Assembly (NCBI GenBank): GCA_905215805.1
Contig: CAJMRL010000005.1
Location: 1-64,000 of the forward strand
Direction of reading: 5' to 3'
DNA from: an uncultured bacterium
GTDB taxonomy: Bacteria > Bacillota > Clostridia > UBA1381
Length of the DNA stretch: 64,000 nucleotides
Numbering within the stretch: the stretch's first letter is position 1; every line of letters starts with the position of its first letter. Below are positions 50,921-62,600 of the stretch, one piece after another. The notes under the pieces were generated by a model. The model searched no databases and was not told the DNA's origin. It worked only from the letters and a program-made list of their open reading frames with translations. The position numbers were made by a program, and so were the translations under genes.

Positions 50921-51868
50921 TCAGCCAAAATCTCTTGCCGCAAGAGCCGCGCCGATGATTCCGGCGTCATTAAACAGCGAAGCTGTTTCAATAGCAGTTT
51001 TTGGCATATGACGGTTAAAATCATCCTTATAAACAAGCTCCTTGAGCGGATTCATAAGATAATCGCCCTCCTTGCTTATTCCTCCGCCCACGCATATCCT
51101 TTCAGGCTGGAATATATTCAATATGCTTACAAGCCCATCGGCAACATATCTTATATAATTGTCAACCACTGTTTTTGCGGCGGCGTCTCCCTGCTTTGCA
51201 CATTCAAAAGCAGTTCTTCCGCTAACCTTTCCGTAATTGTCGGTCCATTTATGCATCGCGCTTTCGGGATGCTCCTCCATTGCCTGTTTTGTCTGACGGA
51301 TAAGCGCCGTTACCGAGGCATAAGCCTCCCAACAGCCCTTCTTTCCGCAGCTGCACTGCTCTCCGCCGGAAACAAGGGTTATATGTCCCAGCTCTGCTCC
51401 GGCTTGATTAAAGCCATGATAGAGCTTTTTATCGATTATGATTCCTCCGCCGACTCCTGTTCCCAAGGTTATAAGGACAAAGCTTTCCGCGCCCTTGCCG
51501 TTTATAATGTATTCGCCGTAGGCGGCGGCATTCGCGTCATTATCGGCATAAACCGGCTTATTAAGCCTTTTTTTGATCATATCTCCTATATAAAGCTTTT
51601 CCATGTTGGTGTTTGCCGCAAAAACCACTTCGGCGTTTCGTGTATCCACCGTGCCGGGGCAGCCTATGCCGATTGCGCCTATATCATCCATATCTATATC
51701 AGCGTTTTTTACAAGTCTTTCGCATAGTGAGCACATATCCTCAACGACCTCAGAGTTGGGACGCTGTGCAAGAGTGGGTGTTGAATCCTTGACTAAAATA
51801 CTTCCGTTTTCGTCAACTATTCCCGCTGCAATATTTGTTCCCCCAAGATCTATACCTATATAATACAT
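50921..51868 (-). CDS. glcK: ROK-family glucokinase
   Basis: This 315-residue sugar kinase phosphorylates glucose with ATP. The N-terminal phosphate loop is GIDLGGTNIAAGIVDENG, the catalytic region YADNDANAAAYGEY, GTGVGGGIIIDKKLYHG, and the ROK zinc site HITLVSGGEQCSCGKKGCWEAYAS. There is no DNA-binding domain, so it is an enzyme and not a repressor. AAAGGAG precedes the ATG. It is followed by a small Cys-rich gene upstream on the same strand (51886-52107), 17 bp apart. Confidence 0.93.
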   Translation of the reverse strand: MYYIGIDLGGTNIAAGIVDENGSILVKDSTPTLAQRPNSEVVEDMCSLCERLVKNADIDMDDIGAIGIGCPGTVDTRNAEVVFAANTNMEKLYIGDMIKKRLNKPVYADNDANAAAYGEYIINGKGAESFVLITLGTGVGGGIIIDKKLYHGFNQAGAELGHITLVSGGEQCSCGKKGCWEAYASVTALIRQTKQAMEEHPESAMHKWTDNYGKVSGRTAFECAKQGDAAAKTVVDNYIRYVADGLVSILNIFQPERICVGGGISKEGDYLMNPLKELVYKDDFNRHMPKTAIETASLFNDAGIIGAALAARDFG

Positions 51869-51885
51869 ATATTACTCCTTTCCGT

Positions 51886-52107
51886 CTACAGCCTAAAATC
51901 CTCCGGACTGAATTTGGTATTCAGACGGCGTCTTCTTCGTGTAGGCTTCTTAAATATATCATAAACAAAATCCGTGCAGGAGCCGTTAAGCGGACGGTAA
52001 TCATTATGAATCGAGCAAAGAAGATGAGTGTCACTGCCGGCCGCTTTTTCTGAAAAACGGCATACCGCACATATTTTATTTATATTCTCTGAATAAAGCA
52101 AAATCAT
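51886..52107 (-). CDS. Small Cys-rich protein of unknown function
   Basis: This protein of about 73 residues contains NINKICAVCRFSEKAAGSDTHLLCSIHNDYRPLNGSCTDFVYDIFK. The spacing of four cysteines (CAVC, C, C) suggests a small zinc or metal site, and the C-terminus is Arg-rich (RRRRR). Similar short proteins accompany housekeeping genes in Clostridia. AAAAGGGGG lies very close to the ATG at 52107, so the TTG two codons later may be the real start. Transcribed together with the glucokinase gene. Confidence 0.6.
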   Translation of the reverse strand: MILLYSENINKICAVCRFSEKAAGSDTHLLCSIHNDYRPLNGSCTDFVYDIFKKPTRRRRRLNTKFSPEDFRL

Positions 52108-52190
52108 GCCCCCTTTTGTCAGTATTATAACATAAAACGAGCGATTCGTAAAGAAGTTTTCAATCTTTGCTATATTTTTTTTGTTTTCTC

Positions 52191-52219
52191 TTGATTTTTC
52201 CGGTCGTTTAATATATAAT
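52191..52219 (+). promoter_or_regulatory. Promoter of purC-purB-purA
   Basis: TTGATT (52191-52196) and TATAAT (52214-52219), 17 bp apart. No purine riboswitch or PurR box is obvious in the short leader. Confidence 0.7.
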
Positions 52220-52286
52220 AAGTATGTATGTTTATTAGTGTCAGATATGATTGACGCGTTAAAGTGCATGAAAGGAATGATTTAGA

Positions 52287-52997
52287 ATGGAAAAGAAGGA
52301 AATGCTCTATGAGGGCAAGGCAAAAAAGGTTTATAAGACAGACGATGAGAATTTATATATCGTTGATTACAAGGATGACGCTACCGCATTTAACGGCAAA
52401 AAAAAGGGACAGATCGCGGGCAAGGGCGTTATAAATAATAAGATGTCCAACTTCCTTATGTCAAAAATGGCTGACGCCGGTATACCGACACATTTTGTCG
52501 AGGAAATTTCCGACAGAGAAACAGTTGTTAAAAAGGTTACGATCGTTCCGCTTGAGGTCATTATCAGAAACATTGCTGCGGGAAGCTTTTCAAAGCGTTT
52601 CGGCGTTGAAGAGGGCAAGACTCTGCTTAATCCGACACTTGAATACTGCCTCAAGGATGACGCGCTTGACGATCCGATGATAAACGATTATCAAATCACC
52701 GCTATAGGCGCCGCTACTAAGGAGGATCTTGCGGTTATTTCGGATCTTACATTTAAGGTAAATGATTTCCTTAAGGATTATTTTGCTTCAATAAATATAG
52801 AGCTTGTTGATTTCAAGATCGAGTTCGGTAAAACTCCGGATGGTCAGATTATATTGGCTGATGAGATTTCTCCGGATACATGCCGTCTTTGGGATGCAAC
52901 AACTCATGCAAAGCTTGATAAGGACCGTTTCCGCCGTGATCTCGGTGATGTCGAGGAGGCATATATCGAGGTCGCAAAGAGAATGGGACTTATGTAA
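52287..52997 (+). CDS. purC: Phosphoribosylaminoimidazole-succinocarboxamide (SAICAR) synthase
   Basis: This 236-residue enzyme joins CAIR and aspartate with ATP in de novo purine synthesis. YEGKAKKVYKTDDENLYIVDYKDDATAFNG at the N-terminus, VVKKVTIVPLEVIIRNIAAGSFSKRFG and LADEISPDTCRLWD are the family signatures. AAAGGA precedes the ATG by 11 bases. First gene of a purCBA cluster. Confidence 0.97.
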   Translation: MEKKEMLYEGKAKKVYKTDDENLYIVDYKDDATAFNGKKKGQIAGKGVINNKMSNFLMSKMADAGIPTHFVEEISDRETVVKKVTIVPLEVIIRNIAAGSFSKRFGVEEGKTLLNPTLEYCLKDDALDDPMINDYQITAIGAATKEDLAVISDLTFKVNDFLKDYFASINIELVDFKIEFGKTPDGQIILADEISPDTCRLWDATTHAKLDKDRFRRDLGDVEEAYIEVAKRMGLM

Positions 52998-53074
52998 GAA
53001 TAAATTAACAGATAACAAGTATGATCCGTCTGACGTCTTTGACGGCAGAGGGGTCGGTTTTACGGAGGTAACTT

Positions 53075-54508
53075 ATGGCTGCCAATACTTATGAAAGCCC
53101 GCTCAATTCCCGCTACGCGTCAAAGGAGATGCTCTATCTCTTTTCACCGGACAAAAAATTCTCAACATGGAGAAAACTTTGGATTGCGCTTGCGGAAAGT
53201 GAGAAGGAGCTTGGACTTGATATAACAGACGAGCAGATCGCTGAAATGAAGGAGCACATCTATGACGTAAATTATGACGTGGCAAGAGAGCGCGAAAAGG
53301 AAGTACGTCATGACGTAATGTCGCATGTATATGCTTACGGTGTTCAGTGCCCGAAGGCAAAGGGTATCATTCATCTCGGCGCGACGAGCTGCTATGTCGG
53401 TGACAATACTGATATTATTATAATGACCGAGGCTATGCACCTTATAAAGAGAAAGCTTGTGTGCCTTATAGGCGAGCTTGCAAAGTTTGCAAGGAAATAT
53501 AAGGATCTGCCTACTCTGGCATTCACTCATTTCCAGCCCGCTCAGCCCACGACAGTAGGCAAGCGCGCGACTTTATGGATAGAGGATCTTATGATGGATC
53601 TGGAGGATGTCGATTATCAGCTTTCAAAGGCGAAGCTTCTCGGCTGCAAGGGTACGACAGGAACACAGGCAAGCTTTATGGAGCTTTTTGAGGGCGACCA
53701 TGAAAAGTGCAAGGAGCTTGACAGAAAAATTGCAAAGAAGATGGGATTTGGTGATTCTTTCCCGGTAAGCGGACAGACATATCCGAGAAAGCTTGATTCT
53801 CAGATGTTAAACGTTCTTAGCCTTATTGCACAGAGCGCTTACAAATTCTCGAATGATATACGCCTTCTCCAGCATTTGAAGCAGATTGAGGAGCCGTTTG
53901 AAAAATCACAGATCGGTTCGTCGGCTATGGCTTACAAGCGCAATCCGATGAGAAGCGAGAGAATAGGTTCATTGGCAAGATATGTTATAGTAGACGCTTT
54001 AAATCCGGCTATAACAGCTTCCACTCAGTGGTTTGAGAGAACTCTCGACGACAGTGCGAACAAGCGTATTTCTGTTCCGGAAGCATTTTTGAGCGTGGAC
54101 GCAATACTCAGCCTTTATATAAATGTAGTTGACGGACTTGTTGTATATGACAAGGTCATACATCAGCAGTTTATGAGAGAAATACCGTTTATGGCAACGG
54201 AGAATATTATGATGGACGCAGTCAAAAAAGGCGGCGACAGACAGGAGCTTCATGAGCGTATAAGACAGCATTCGATGGACGCCGGCAGAAGAGTCAAGGT
54301 TGAGGGCAAGGACAATAATCTTGCCGAGCTTATTGCGGCAGATCCGGCTTTCGGACTTACGATAGATGAGATAACGGCAGTATTTGAGCCGAAAAACTTT
54401 GTCGGACGCGCACCGCAGCAGGTCGAGGACTTCCTTGACGGATATGTGGATCCTATGCTCGAAAAGAATAAAGAGCTTTTGGGCGTTCAGGTTGAAATAA
54501 ACGTTTAA
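53075..54508 (+). CDS. purB: Adenylosuccinate lyase
   Basis: This 477-residue enzyme splits fumarate from SAICAR and from adenylosuccinate, so it works directly after both purC and purA. The fumarase/aspartase signature GSSAMAYKRNPMRSE is present. HLGATSCYVGDNTD and LAFTHFQPAQPTTVGKR carry the catalytic His region. It is somewhat longer than the Bacillus enzyme and resembles the longer subgroup. GGAGGT precedes the ATG. Confidence 0.96.
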   Translation: MAANTYESPLNSRYASKEMLYLFSPDKKFSTWRKLWIALAESEKELGLDITDEQIAEMKEHIYDVNYDVAREREKEVRHDVMSHVYAYGVQCPKAKGIIHLGATSCYVGDNTDIIIMTEAMHLIKRKLVCLIGELAKFARKYKDLPTLAFTHFQPAQPTTVGKRATLWIEDLMMDLEDVDYQLSKAKLLGCKGTTGTQASFMELFEGDHEKCKELDRKIAKKMGFGDSFPVSGQTYPRKLDSQMLNVLSLIAQSAYKFSNDIRLLQHLKQIEEPFEKSQIGSSAMAYKRNPMRSERIGSLARYVIVDALNPAITASTQWFERTLDDSANKRISVPEAFLSVDAILSLYINVVDGLVVYDKVIHQQFMREIPFMATENIMMDAVKKGGDRQELHERIRQHSMDAGRRVKVEGKDNNLAELIAADPAFGLTIDEITAVFEPKNFVGRAPQQVEDFLDGYVDPMLEKNKELLGVQVEINV

Positions 54509-54523
54509 ATGGAGGAAAAATAA

Positions 54524-55804
54524 ATGGTAAAAGCAGTAGTAGGCGCCTGCTGGGGCGATGAGGGCAAGGGTAAGATTACCGATATGCTTGCATGTGATGC
54601 GGATATTGTCGTTCGTTTTCAGGGCGGCGCTAACGCCGGTCATACTATAGTAAATGAGTACGGAAAATTTGCTTTGCATCTTCTTCCGTCGGGCTCGTTT
54701 AATCAGAATGTGGTAAATATGATAGGCAACGGTGTGGCTCTTGATATACCGGAGCTTTTTAAGGAGCTTAAGGAGATTATTTCAAGAAATGTTCCGGCGC
54801 CAAAGCTTTTGATCTCTGAAAGAGCGCAGGTACTTATGCCGTATCACAAGCTCTTTGACCAGTACGAAGAGGAAAGACTTTCCGACCGTCAGTTCGGCTC
54901 CACAAAGTCAGGCATCGCGCCGTTCTTCTCGGACAAATATTCAAAGATCGGTTTCCAGGTCTGGGAACTGTTCAGGGATGAAGAGCTTATGGAAAAGATA
55001 AAAAATGTGCTTGAGGTAAAGAATCTTATACTTGAGCATGTTTATCATAAGCCGTTGTTGGATGCTCAGGAAATTTACAATACCTGCAAGGAATATGCGG
55101 AGATTGTTAAGCCGTATGTCGTTGACAGTGTTCAGTATATGCACAAGGCTGTTAAGGAAGGAAAGACGATTCTTCTTGAGGGTCAGCTCGGTTCATTGAA
55201 GGATCCGGATTTTGGAATCTATCCGTTCACAACGTCTTCTTCCCCGCTTGCGGGATACGGAGCTATAGGCGCATGCGTGCCTCCGTATGAGATAAAGCAG
55301 ATAATAACTGTTGTTAAGGCTTATTCTTCGGCTGTAGGCGCAGGCGCATTTGTTTCTGAGATTTTCGGAGATGAGGCAGAAGAGCTTAGAAGAAGAGGCG
55401 GTGACGGCGGAGAGTATGGCGTTACTACGGGCCGTCCGAGAAGAGTCGGATGGTTTGACTGTGTCGCTTCAAGGTATGGCTGCCGCGTTCAGGGAACAAC
55501 GGATGTTGCGTTTACGGTGCTTGACGTTTTAGGTTATCTTGACGAGATACCTGTATGCGTAGGCTATGAGGTAAACGGCGAGGTTATACGTGATTTCCCG
55601 ACTACGGATAAGCTTGATATTGCAAAGCCTGTACTTAAGGTGCTCCCGGGCTGGAAGTGCGATATAAGAGGTATAAGAAATTATGATGAATTGCCTGAAA
55701 ATTGCAGAAATTATATTGAGTTCATAGAAAAAGAGCTTGAGGTACCGATCACTATTGTATCGAACGGTCCTGCAAGAGAGGATATCATAATAAGAAATAA
55801 ATAA
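54524..55804 (+). CDS. purA: Adenylosuccinate synthetase
   Basis: This 426-residue GTP-dependent enzyme converts IMP and aspartate into adenylosuccinate. WGDEGKGKITDMLA with the catalytic Asp, GGANAGHTIV with the catalytic His, EGQLGSLKDPDFG and TTGRPRRVGWFDC are typical. It lies 15 bp behind purB, so IMP-to-AMP steps are made together. A strong terminator follows. Confidence 0.97.
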   Translation: MVKAVVGACWGDEGKGKITDMLACDADIVVRFQGGANAGHTIVNEYGKFALHLLPSGSFNQNVVNMIGNGVALDIPELFKELKEIISRNVPAPKLLISERAQVLMPYHKLFDQYEEERLSDRQFGSTKSGIAPFFSDKYSKIGFQVWELFRDEELMEKIKNVLEVKNLILEHVYHKPLLDAQEIYNTCKEYAEIVKPYVVDSVQYMHKAVKEGKTILLEGQLGSLKDPDFGIYPFTTSSSPLAGYGAIGACVPPYEIKQIITVVKAYSSAVGAGAFVSEIFGDEAEELRRRGGDGGEYGVTTGRPRRVGWFDCVASRYGCRVQGTTDVAFTVLDVLGYLDEIPVCVGYEVNGEVIRDFPTTDKLDIAKPVLKVLPGWKCDIRGIRNYDELPENCRNYIEFIEKELEVPITIVSNGPAREDIIIRNK

Positions 55805-55834
55805 AAAATGCCGGCGTAAAGCCGGCATTTTTTT
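55804..55834. terminator. Terminator after purA (bidirectional)
   Basis: AAAAATGCCGGC and GCCGGCATTTTT pair across GTAAA, with A- and T-runs. It also lies at the end of the convergent regulator gene. Confidence 0.92.
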
Positions 55835-55836
55835 GA

Positions 55837-56163
55837 TTATTGGTCTTTTTCGTCAGTACAGCGGTTATATTCCATATTTACAACAGTTTCTACAGTATGT
55901 CTGCCGTATTCATCGAGCTTGTTATATTTCTTTATGATTTCAACCGCTCTGTCATCCACAACAATAGGAGTTTTATCGTTTGTGATCTCGATATTAAGGG
56001 CATCGAGAATTTTCAAAACCGTTACATATGAAGTTCCATCTATGCCTTTTTTTAAAGCACTTACAATAGTGGTCTGTGGTACACCGATACTTATTGCAAA
56101 CTGCCGTACGCTCCGATATTGTCTTTTTATCTCATTGGTAATAACTTCTGTCAAATTATTCAT
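55837..56163 (-). CDS. Small XRE-type DNA-binding protein
   Basis: This 108-residue protein has an N-terminal helix-turn-helix (SVRQFAISIGVPQTTIVSALKKGIDGTSYVTVLKILDALNI, residues 20-60) and a C-terminal segment IIKKYNKLDEYGRHTVETVVNMEYNR. The latter is common in short clostridial phage-type regulators, where it serves for dimerisation. The start is the ATG at 56163 behind GAGGTG. It lies beside the AT-rich region before the giant surface protein gene and could regulate it, which is an inference from position. Confidence 0.75.
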   Translation of the reverse strand: MNNLTEVITNEIKRQYRSVRQFAISIGVPQTTIVSALKKGIDGTSYVTVLKILDALNIEITNDKTPIVVDDRAVEIIKKYNKLDEYGRHTVETVVNMEYNRCTDEKDQ

Positions 56164-56657
56164 AACGCACCTCACCAAAAATAACTTTAAAATACTTCAC
56201 CACTATGATATTATAGCACAATAATTTCAAAAAGTCAATTAAATATAAGCATTTTTTTACATAAAATTAGTAAAACATTTATAATTTGAGTTTTAAATGC
56301 CGTTTTATACATAAATTTATTTTATATTTGGAATTGATATGAAAAAAAATATGCACAAAAAAATTAAGCATATTGGCAAAAAAACAGTAGTTCTAATTTT
56401 TGGGAGTTTTTATAAAATAAGAATATTTTGCACTTATTTTTTTGGTGTACACACTCCATTTTGTTATATTTATAACGTTTTTTGATAATTTTTTTGAGAT
56501 TTATTCTTAATTCCATGGTGAAATTAAACAAAATTTTATATTTTTTTTGTATGATTGTTTAAAATTTAAAAAGATATTCATGGTTTTATTGACTTTACTG
56601 TTAAATTATGCTAATATATAAAAGCAGAATTTTTTATTATTCAAAGGAGGAATTTTT
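56164..56657. other. AT-rich intergenic region before the giant surface protein
   Basis: About 490 bp very rich in A and T with several T-runs and no coding frame. A promoter TTGACT (56589-56594), 17 bp, TAATAT (56612-56617) lies close to the gene. I see no clear operator; the strong AT bias would fit a curved or silenced regulatory region. Confidence 0.5.
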
Positions 56658-59600
56658 ATGGAAAGATATGGAAGACATTATATCTTTCAAAATAAATGGC
56701 TTGCGCTGATTCTCGCTTGCGTGATGTCGTTTTCAAGCGTGTTTCAGGTTGCGGCTTCGGCTGCAATGGAGATCAGCAGCCCTGACTTGAAAATTCAAAG
56801 CGGGAATCAAGAACTTCTTGATGAAGCTGTTGTTGAAACCAATAAGATAATGAGCGTAAATTTCTCGGGTGGTTTCAGCGGTGAAAGGGAAGAGAATACA
56901 AGATATGAAGCCCGGCTTTATATTGGCGATATGAAAACCGAAACCTTCGATAATATTACCGGAGGCGGCAAGGTCATAGGAGCAGAATATATAGCGGACG
57001 GTATTAAATATACTGTAAAGCAGGATGCTAATACCGGAGAAAAGTATATTCATATAGAAAAGTATGATACAGTCAATAATAAAACAGTAGATTGGGAGGA
57101 CGGAGACACCTTTAAGGCAAGTCTTAACGTTCATTTTGATGCGTCGGCAGAAAATGGAGCAAAATGGCCGTTTACACTTAAGTTTGTGAAGGTGACAACA
57201 ACTCCGGACGGTACTAAAACAGAAAAGGAAATGACAGGTGCCAATAAGTCCATAAGCGTTAAAGCGAAGTCTGAAGCGCAGATCAATAACACAAAGTCGG
57301 CGGACGTTCAGAGTCTTACTCTCGGCGAAGTAAACGGTCAAACGACCTTGGGCAGAGATATCAAATATACTGTTTCGGCCTACAGCGGAAGTGAGCTTGA
57401 TACTAAAAACAGAAGGTTCGGAATAGGCGAAGCTCCTATAAAAAGCTATACTGTTACAGATACGCTTAGCTTCAGAGAGTTTGAAGGAAATGTATATATA
57501 CCGGCAGGTGATAATGCGGAGCAGGCTATAAGAAACGCCTTGACAGCTCCGGCAGGAGTAAATTATTCTATCACAGACATCGTGCGAACTGAAGAAAAAA
57601 TAACAGGCTTTACATTTACATATACGGTAGATAATGATAAATACAACTCGGCTGACGGGACTTGTACAGAGCAGATCCAAGATACACAGTATGTATTTAC
57701 TCTTGAGGGCAGCAGCGTAACGGTGGCTGATGGCTTTAAAGATACGGATGCGAACAAGAAAATAACCAATTCCGTGTCAACCACTGCTCAAACTATACAT
57801 AACGTTTCAGTACCGGTACAACAGGACTCAGCCGATACAACGGTAAGACGTCCTAAAGACGCATCATATGCGGGAGCAAATAAGAGCGTTGCGGATGTAT
57901 CGGATCAGTACGGCACATGGAATTCATGGGATTCAAACGCTTATGTCGTAGAGGGCGATTATGTACTGTATAAAATTGAGTTTACCAATTCGGGAGAAAC
58001 TCCGATTACAGGCGCGACAATAACGGATACTCTTCCGGCGGGACTTACGGCTGCAAAAGATATTACAGGCGATAATTATCGAAATGTACTTGGTAAATTT
58101 ATGAACCAAGATTTGTATAATAGTCTTATTAAATCAAGCAATTATAATGGTCCATGGGTGACAAGCGGTACTGCAACTGCTTCTGTCAGCGGACAGACGG
58201 TTACATTTAGTAATGTAAGCGTTAATGCAGGAGAAACGTTTGAAGCATATATCCTTGCAAAGGTTACAGGCAACGTAGAAGATAAGACAACAAGGACAAA
58301 CATCGTAACAATAAACGGTGAAGACTATACTGCTTCAATCAATCAGCAGCCGAGAAAGGCAAATATCTCGGTAAGCAAATCTGTTGAAAACACTACTGAA
58401 GGCAGTGATGCAAAAGGTACTGCAAACTATAAATCAGATGCTAATGAAACCGTAAGATATACTATAAAAGTATCCAACAACGGTACGGCTGATGCAAAGG
58501 GCGTAACACTTAAGGACATTTTCCCGTCAGATTGGATTGAAACTAACCATGATAGAATAAGCGATAAGACTTATACTACTGACGATGTTTCGTCAACTGA
58601 TACGGAAGAAGACAAGAAAACCACAACAACATATATATGGGATAACCTTACAGTACCCGCAGGAGAAAGCGTTATAGTTACGATTGACGGTAAAATCAAG
58701 AACGGCGTAAAGGACGATACCATTATAAATACTGCTCAGACGGTATATAATGGTGAAACAAAAGAAGCAAACGCAGAGCTTACAAGAATAGACCCGGCTC
58801 AGTATGTTGAGGTCAATAAGTCAACTGAAAGCACTTCAGCAAATCCCGGCGGGGAGATCGAATATACTATTAATGTAGACACAAACGACGCAAAGTTTGA
58901 CGCGTCTCAGCCGCTTAAAATAGTGGATGAGATACCTAACGGACTTGAATATGTCAGATCTGAAGTAACTGAAGAGGGCGGTTTAAAAAGATATACCGCA
59001 CAGGGTTCCGGTACAGAGGTAAGCGGAAATTATGTAAGATGGAGCTTTATCGGAGAAGGTACTGCTGTTATTAAGGTTACGTTTAAGGTTAAGGATAATT
59101 TTATCGGTTCAATTTCAAACACGGCTTATGCGGTAGGAGGAAATGGCAGCACCGGTACTTCTACGGCGGGCAAAGTAGAGGTATTCCCTCAAAGCAGTAC
59201 TCTTGCAGTGGAAAAGAGTGCGGATATTATCAGAAATGGTCAAAATGCAGGAACAATAGCGGCAGGAGCGACCGGAGAAATTCAAAAGGGTGATGAACTG
59301 CTTTTCCATATTAATGTTACAAATAACGGTACAGAACCCGTAACACAATTTATATTAAGTGATGTATTAGACGGATATTATCTTGCGCATGACAATATAT
59401 TTTACACTGTAGATATGGATATTGATACTGCAAATTCGACTGCAAGTGGATTGAATAATGACAGCTGCTATCTTAATAACCAGAATCAATCGGGGTCGTA
59501 TGAATGGATAAATGAGGACTCTACATATGAACGTGTTATGAAGGGCGGAACAACTACGTTTGTATTTACGAATGATACAACCAGAGGAAATAATAATTCT

Positions 59601-62600
59601 GTTTATTCAAATGCAGGGTTTTCGATTGGAGCGGGGCAGCATATAGCTCTGACATATAAGGTAAAGACTGCTGAACAGTCATTTACAAAAGGTTCCAATA
59701 CTGTAAAGATAAACAATAGTGCGGAAAGTAAAGTGTCATATAGTGTGGCAGCTCCGGGAGAATCACCCGCGCCGGAAAATCAGTCTAAGCTTACCATTGA
59801 AAAAACGGTGTCAGATAAATATTATGGATCGAATCTGGTAGACGAGATTATTGTTACAGAATCAGACGGCGTTGGAGGAAAAGAATTTTATTATACAGTA
59901 ACAGTAAAAAATGAATCATATACTCCTTATACAGCATCGGACGCGGCAATTGTAGACTTTTTGCCCGAGGGCTGGGGATTAAAAGTACAATCCAGCGGTA
60001 ATGTATGGAGTAGTTATACAAATTTGATAAAATCAGTAAGGCTTGCAGATAAGTATTCAACCTCAGAGAGTGGCTGGATAACAAATGAAGAGGCTTATTC
60101 TAAGTATAACGCTCAATATAAAGATCAATATGGGTATCCGGAAAATGTTTTGGCTATTCATTTAACGGATGGGACTACTCCATTAACAATACCGGCTCAT
60201 GGTTTCATATCTGTGACCTATGCAGTAAAGGCGAAGGCTGAAGAAGTTTCAAAGATTCAGAGCGAAATAAATAGTAATAGTCCAACATTCGACTTTACTC
60301 CGTGCACGCTTACCAATACAGCGTATTTTACGGGCGATACATCTTTCATCAATATTGACGGAAGCTCTGTAAAAACAATATTTGACAATGCAACCGTAAA
60401 GGTAAGAGCGCAATCAGTACATCCGGGTATTACAAAGACGGCTTATGCGTATTTCCCGGTGGCAAATGCGATACAGGAAGGCAAAAACGGTGCGATGCCG
60501 GGCGATTGTCTTATCTGGAAAATTAAAATAGAAAACGCGGGTGATAGCACCAACGGACGTGCTATGTCTAATTATACCGTGACAGATACTCTTCCTAACG
60601 GATATCAGTATGTTACGGATCAAACATATACAAACAGCAATGGTACAAAATATCCGGACAACTTAAATAACGAATTTAAAAGCGGTAAAATGATAAAGCA
60701 TAAGGCTAATAAATCTACTGAAGAATTAGACTATCTTGCACCGACAGAAGTTTCAAAAACAGTAACTTGGAATTTTGACGATTCTAAATATACTTTGGAG
60801 CCGGGCGAATACCTCGAGTTCCTTGTCATAACAGAACCTGAGACTAATGAATACAAATCAGGCGTATACTATAACAACGCAAAGCTTACGGTAGAAGGTA
60901 AGCTCTATGAGGACACAATAAGCGCCGGCGTGGCAGGCGGCGGCGGAGTTACGGACGGCGACAGCTTCTCGATAAACTCTGTAGTTACGTCTTCGCAGAT
61001 GTCCGTAAAAGGAACTAACGGCACAGCTGTAGGCGGTACAGCGACTAATTCAGTCAGCGGTATAGGCGGTGAAACAGTAACCTATACAATGCAGGTAACA
61101 AATGAGAGTCAAAGCGAGGAGGGTATTACAAACCTCACAATTATAAACAGACTGCCGTATGAGGGCGACAGCGGAGTGCTTACTTCGGGAGCGCGCAATT
61201 CGGAATTTGAGGTTACATATAAGGACGCCTTGAGCGTTTACTATATAGACGGCTCAGGCAATAGAACTGATCTTTCCGAGGAGAATTATGTGGTAACTAC
61301 ATATTCGTCTGATGAGGAAAAGACTTTTACTGAAGAATCATCTGATTGGACCAGCGCAGCGACGGAAGACGGCTGGAAGACAGGCTATGACGATTCAACA
61401 AAGCTTGTTCGTATACAGTTTAATAAATTTACGCTTCCGGCAGGAGCGACTGTATATGCGGAATATAGTGCCCAGCTGCCATATGCAAGCTCAGAAATGG
61501 ATATGACCGCATGGAACAGCTTTGCATACCGCTATGATGAAGAAGGCGGAGGTGCCGGAATAGCTAAGAACATGGCAGGCGAGCCTGCAGCAGTAGGAGT
61601 AAGTCTGTCACAGACAGATACTCAGATGGGTTCGATACGTGTAAAGAAAGCATGGGTAAGCAGCAGTACGGAAAAAAAGACCTTCTATTTTGCAGTTTAT
61701 GATAATGCTTGTGATGAAGGCGGTCAGCGTGTCGGCGAAGTACAGTCGATTTCATTATCAGCCGGCGGCGGTACGGCAAGACCGGTAAGCGCAGAGATAA
61801 CATTTGATAATTTGCCGTATGTAGCTATAGGAACAGAGAAGACCTATTATATTTACGAAACCGATGAAAACGGCGTACCGATAAAGCAAGACGAAAGCTT
61901 GGGATATAATATGTATCTGGGTTATTACCGTTCGAGCGATAAGGTTAAATGGGAAGACGGCAGCGAGGACGGCGATGGAAATATACTTGTGACAGGTACT
62001 GACAAGTCGGATTCATCAAAGAAATATGAGATGACCAAGATTGCCGAAGGAAACTACAGCCATTGGACAAAAGGCTTGAGCGCGACAAAGCAAAGCAACA
62101 CTGCCCAGTTCTCAAATATAGATATGAATCCGGAACCAACGCAAGAGCCTGTGCAGGAAACGACCGTTGATATAATGGGACCGTATTATGCGGATGTGCC
62201 GGTGAGCGCTGAGACGAACAGTCAGCTTGATACAGGAAAAAAAGTCGGAGATAGCCACGTAGAGCAAGATGGAATAAACTACACCTATATAAACGGCGAA
62301 AAGTTTACAGGTCTCAGTCAATACGGCGGAGAGCAGGGGCACACGATCGCTACCGGATTTATGGCAAAGATCACTGCAGGTACAGGCGGTGAGACGATAA
62401 ACAGCATAAGCTGGGAGATAAAATCGTCTAAAATTATTGAGGAAACCGACCCGAGAGCAAGCAGCGAGCCGGACGGCGTATATGTAAAGCTTCCTGTGTA
62501 CACGGCTTCTCCGGAAACTATCGAAGAAATTGGGGCTGACGAATCAGAAAGCTATGAAGTAATATATGTGAACGACTTCCCGGCAGATATATTTGTTGAT

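Noticed and set aside
51008..51727. 239-codon plus-strand frame
   Set aside because: Antisense to the glucokinase, whose catalytic and zinc motifs are intact.
56733..57680. 315-codon minus-strand frame
   Set aside because: Antisense to the giant surface protein, rich in Cys/Ile/Tyr as expected for a shadow, with no start signal.
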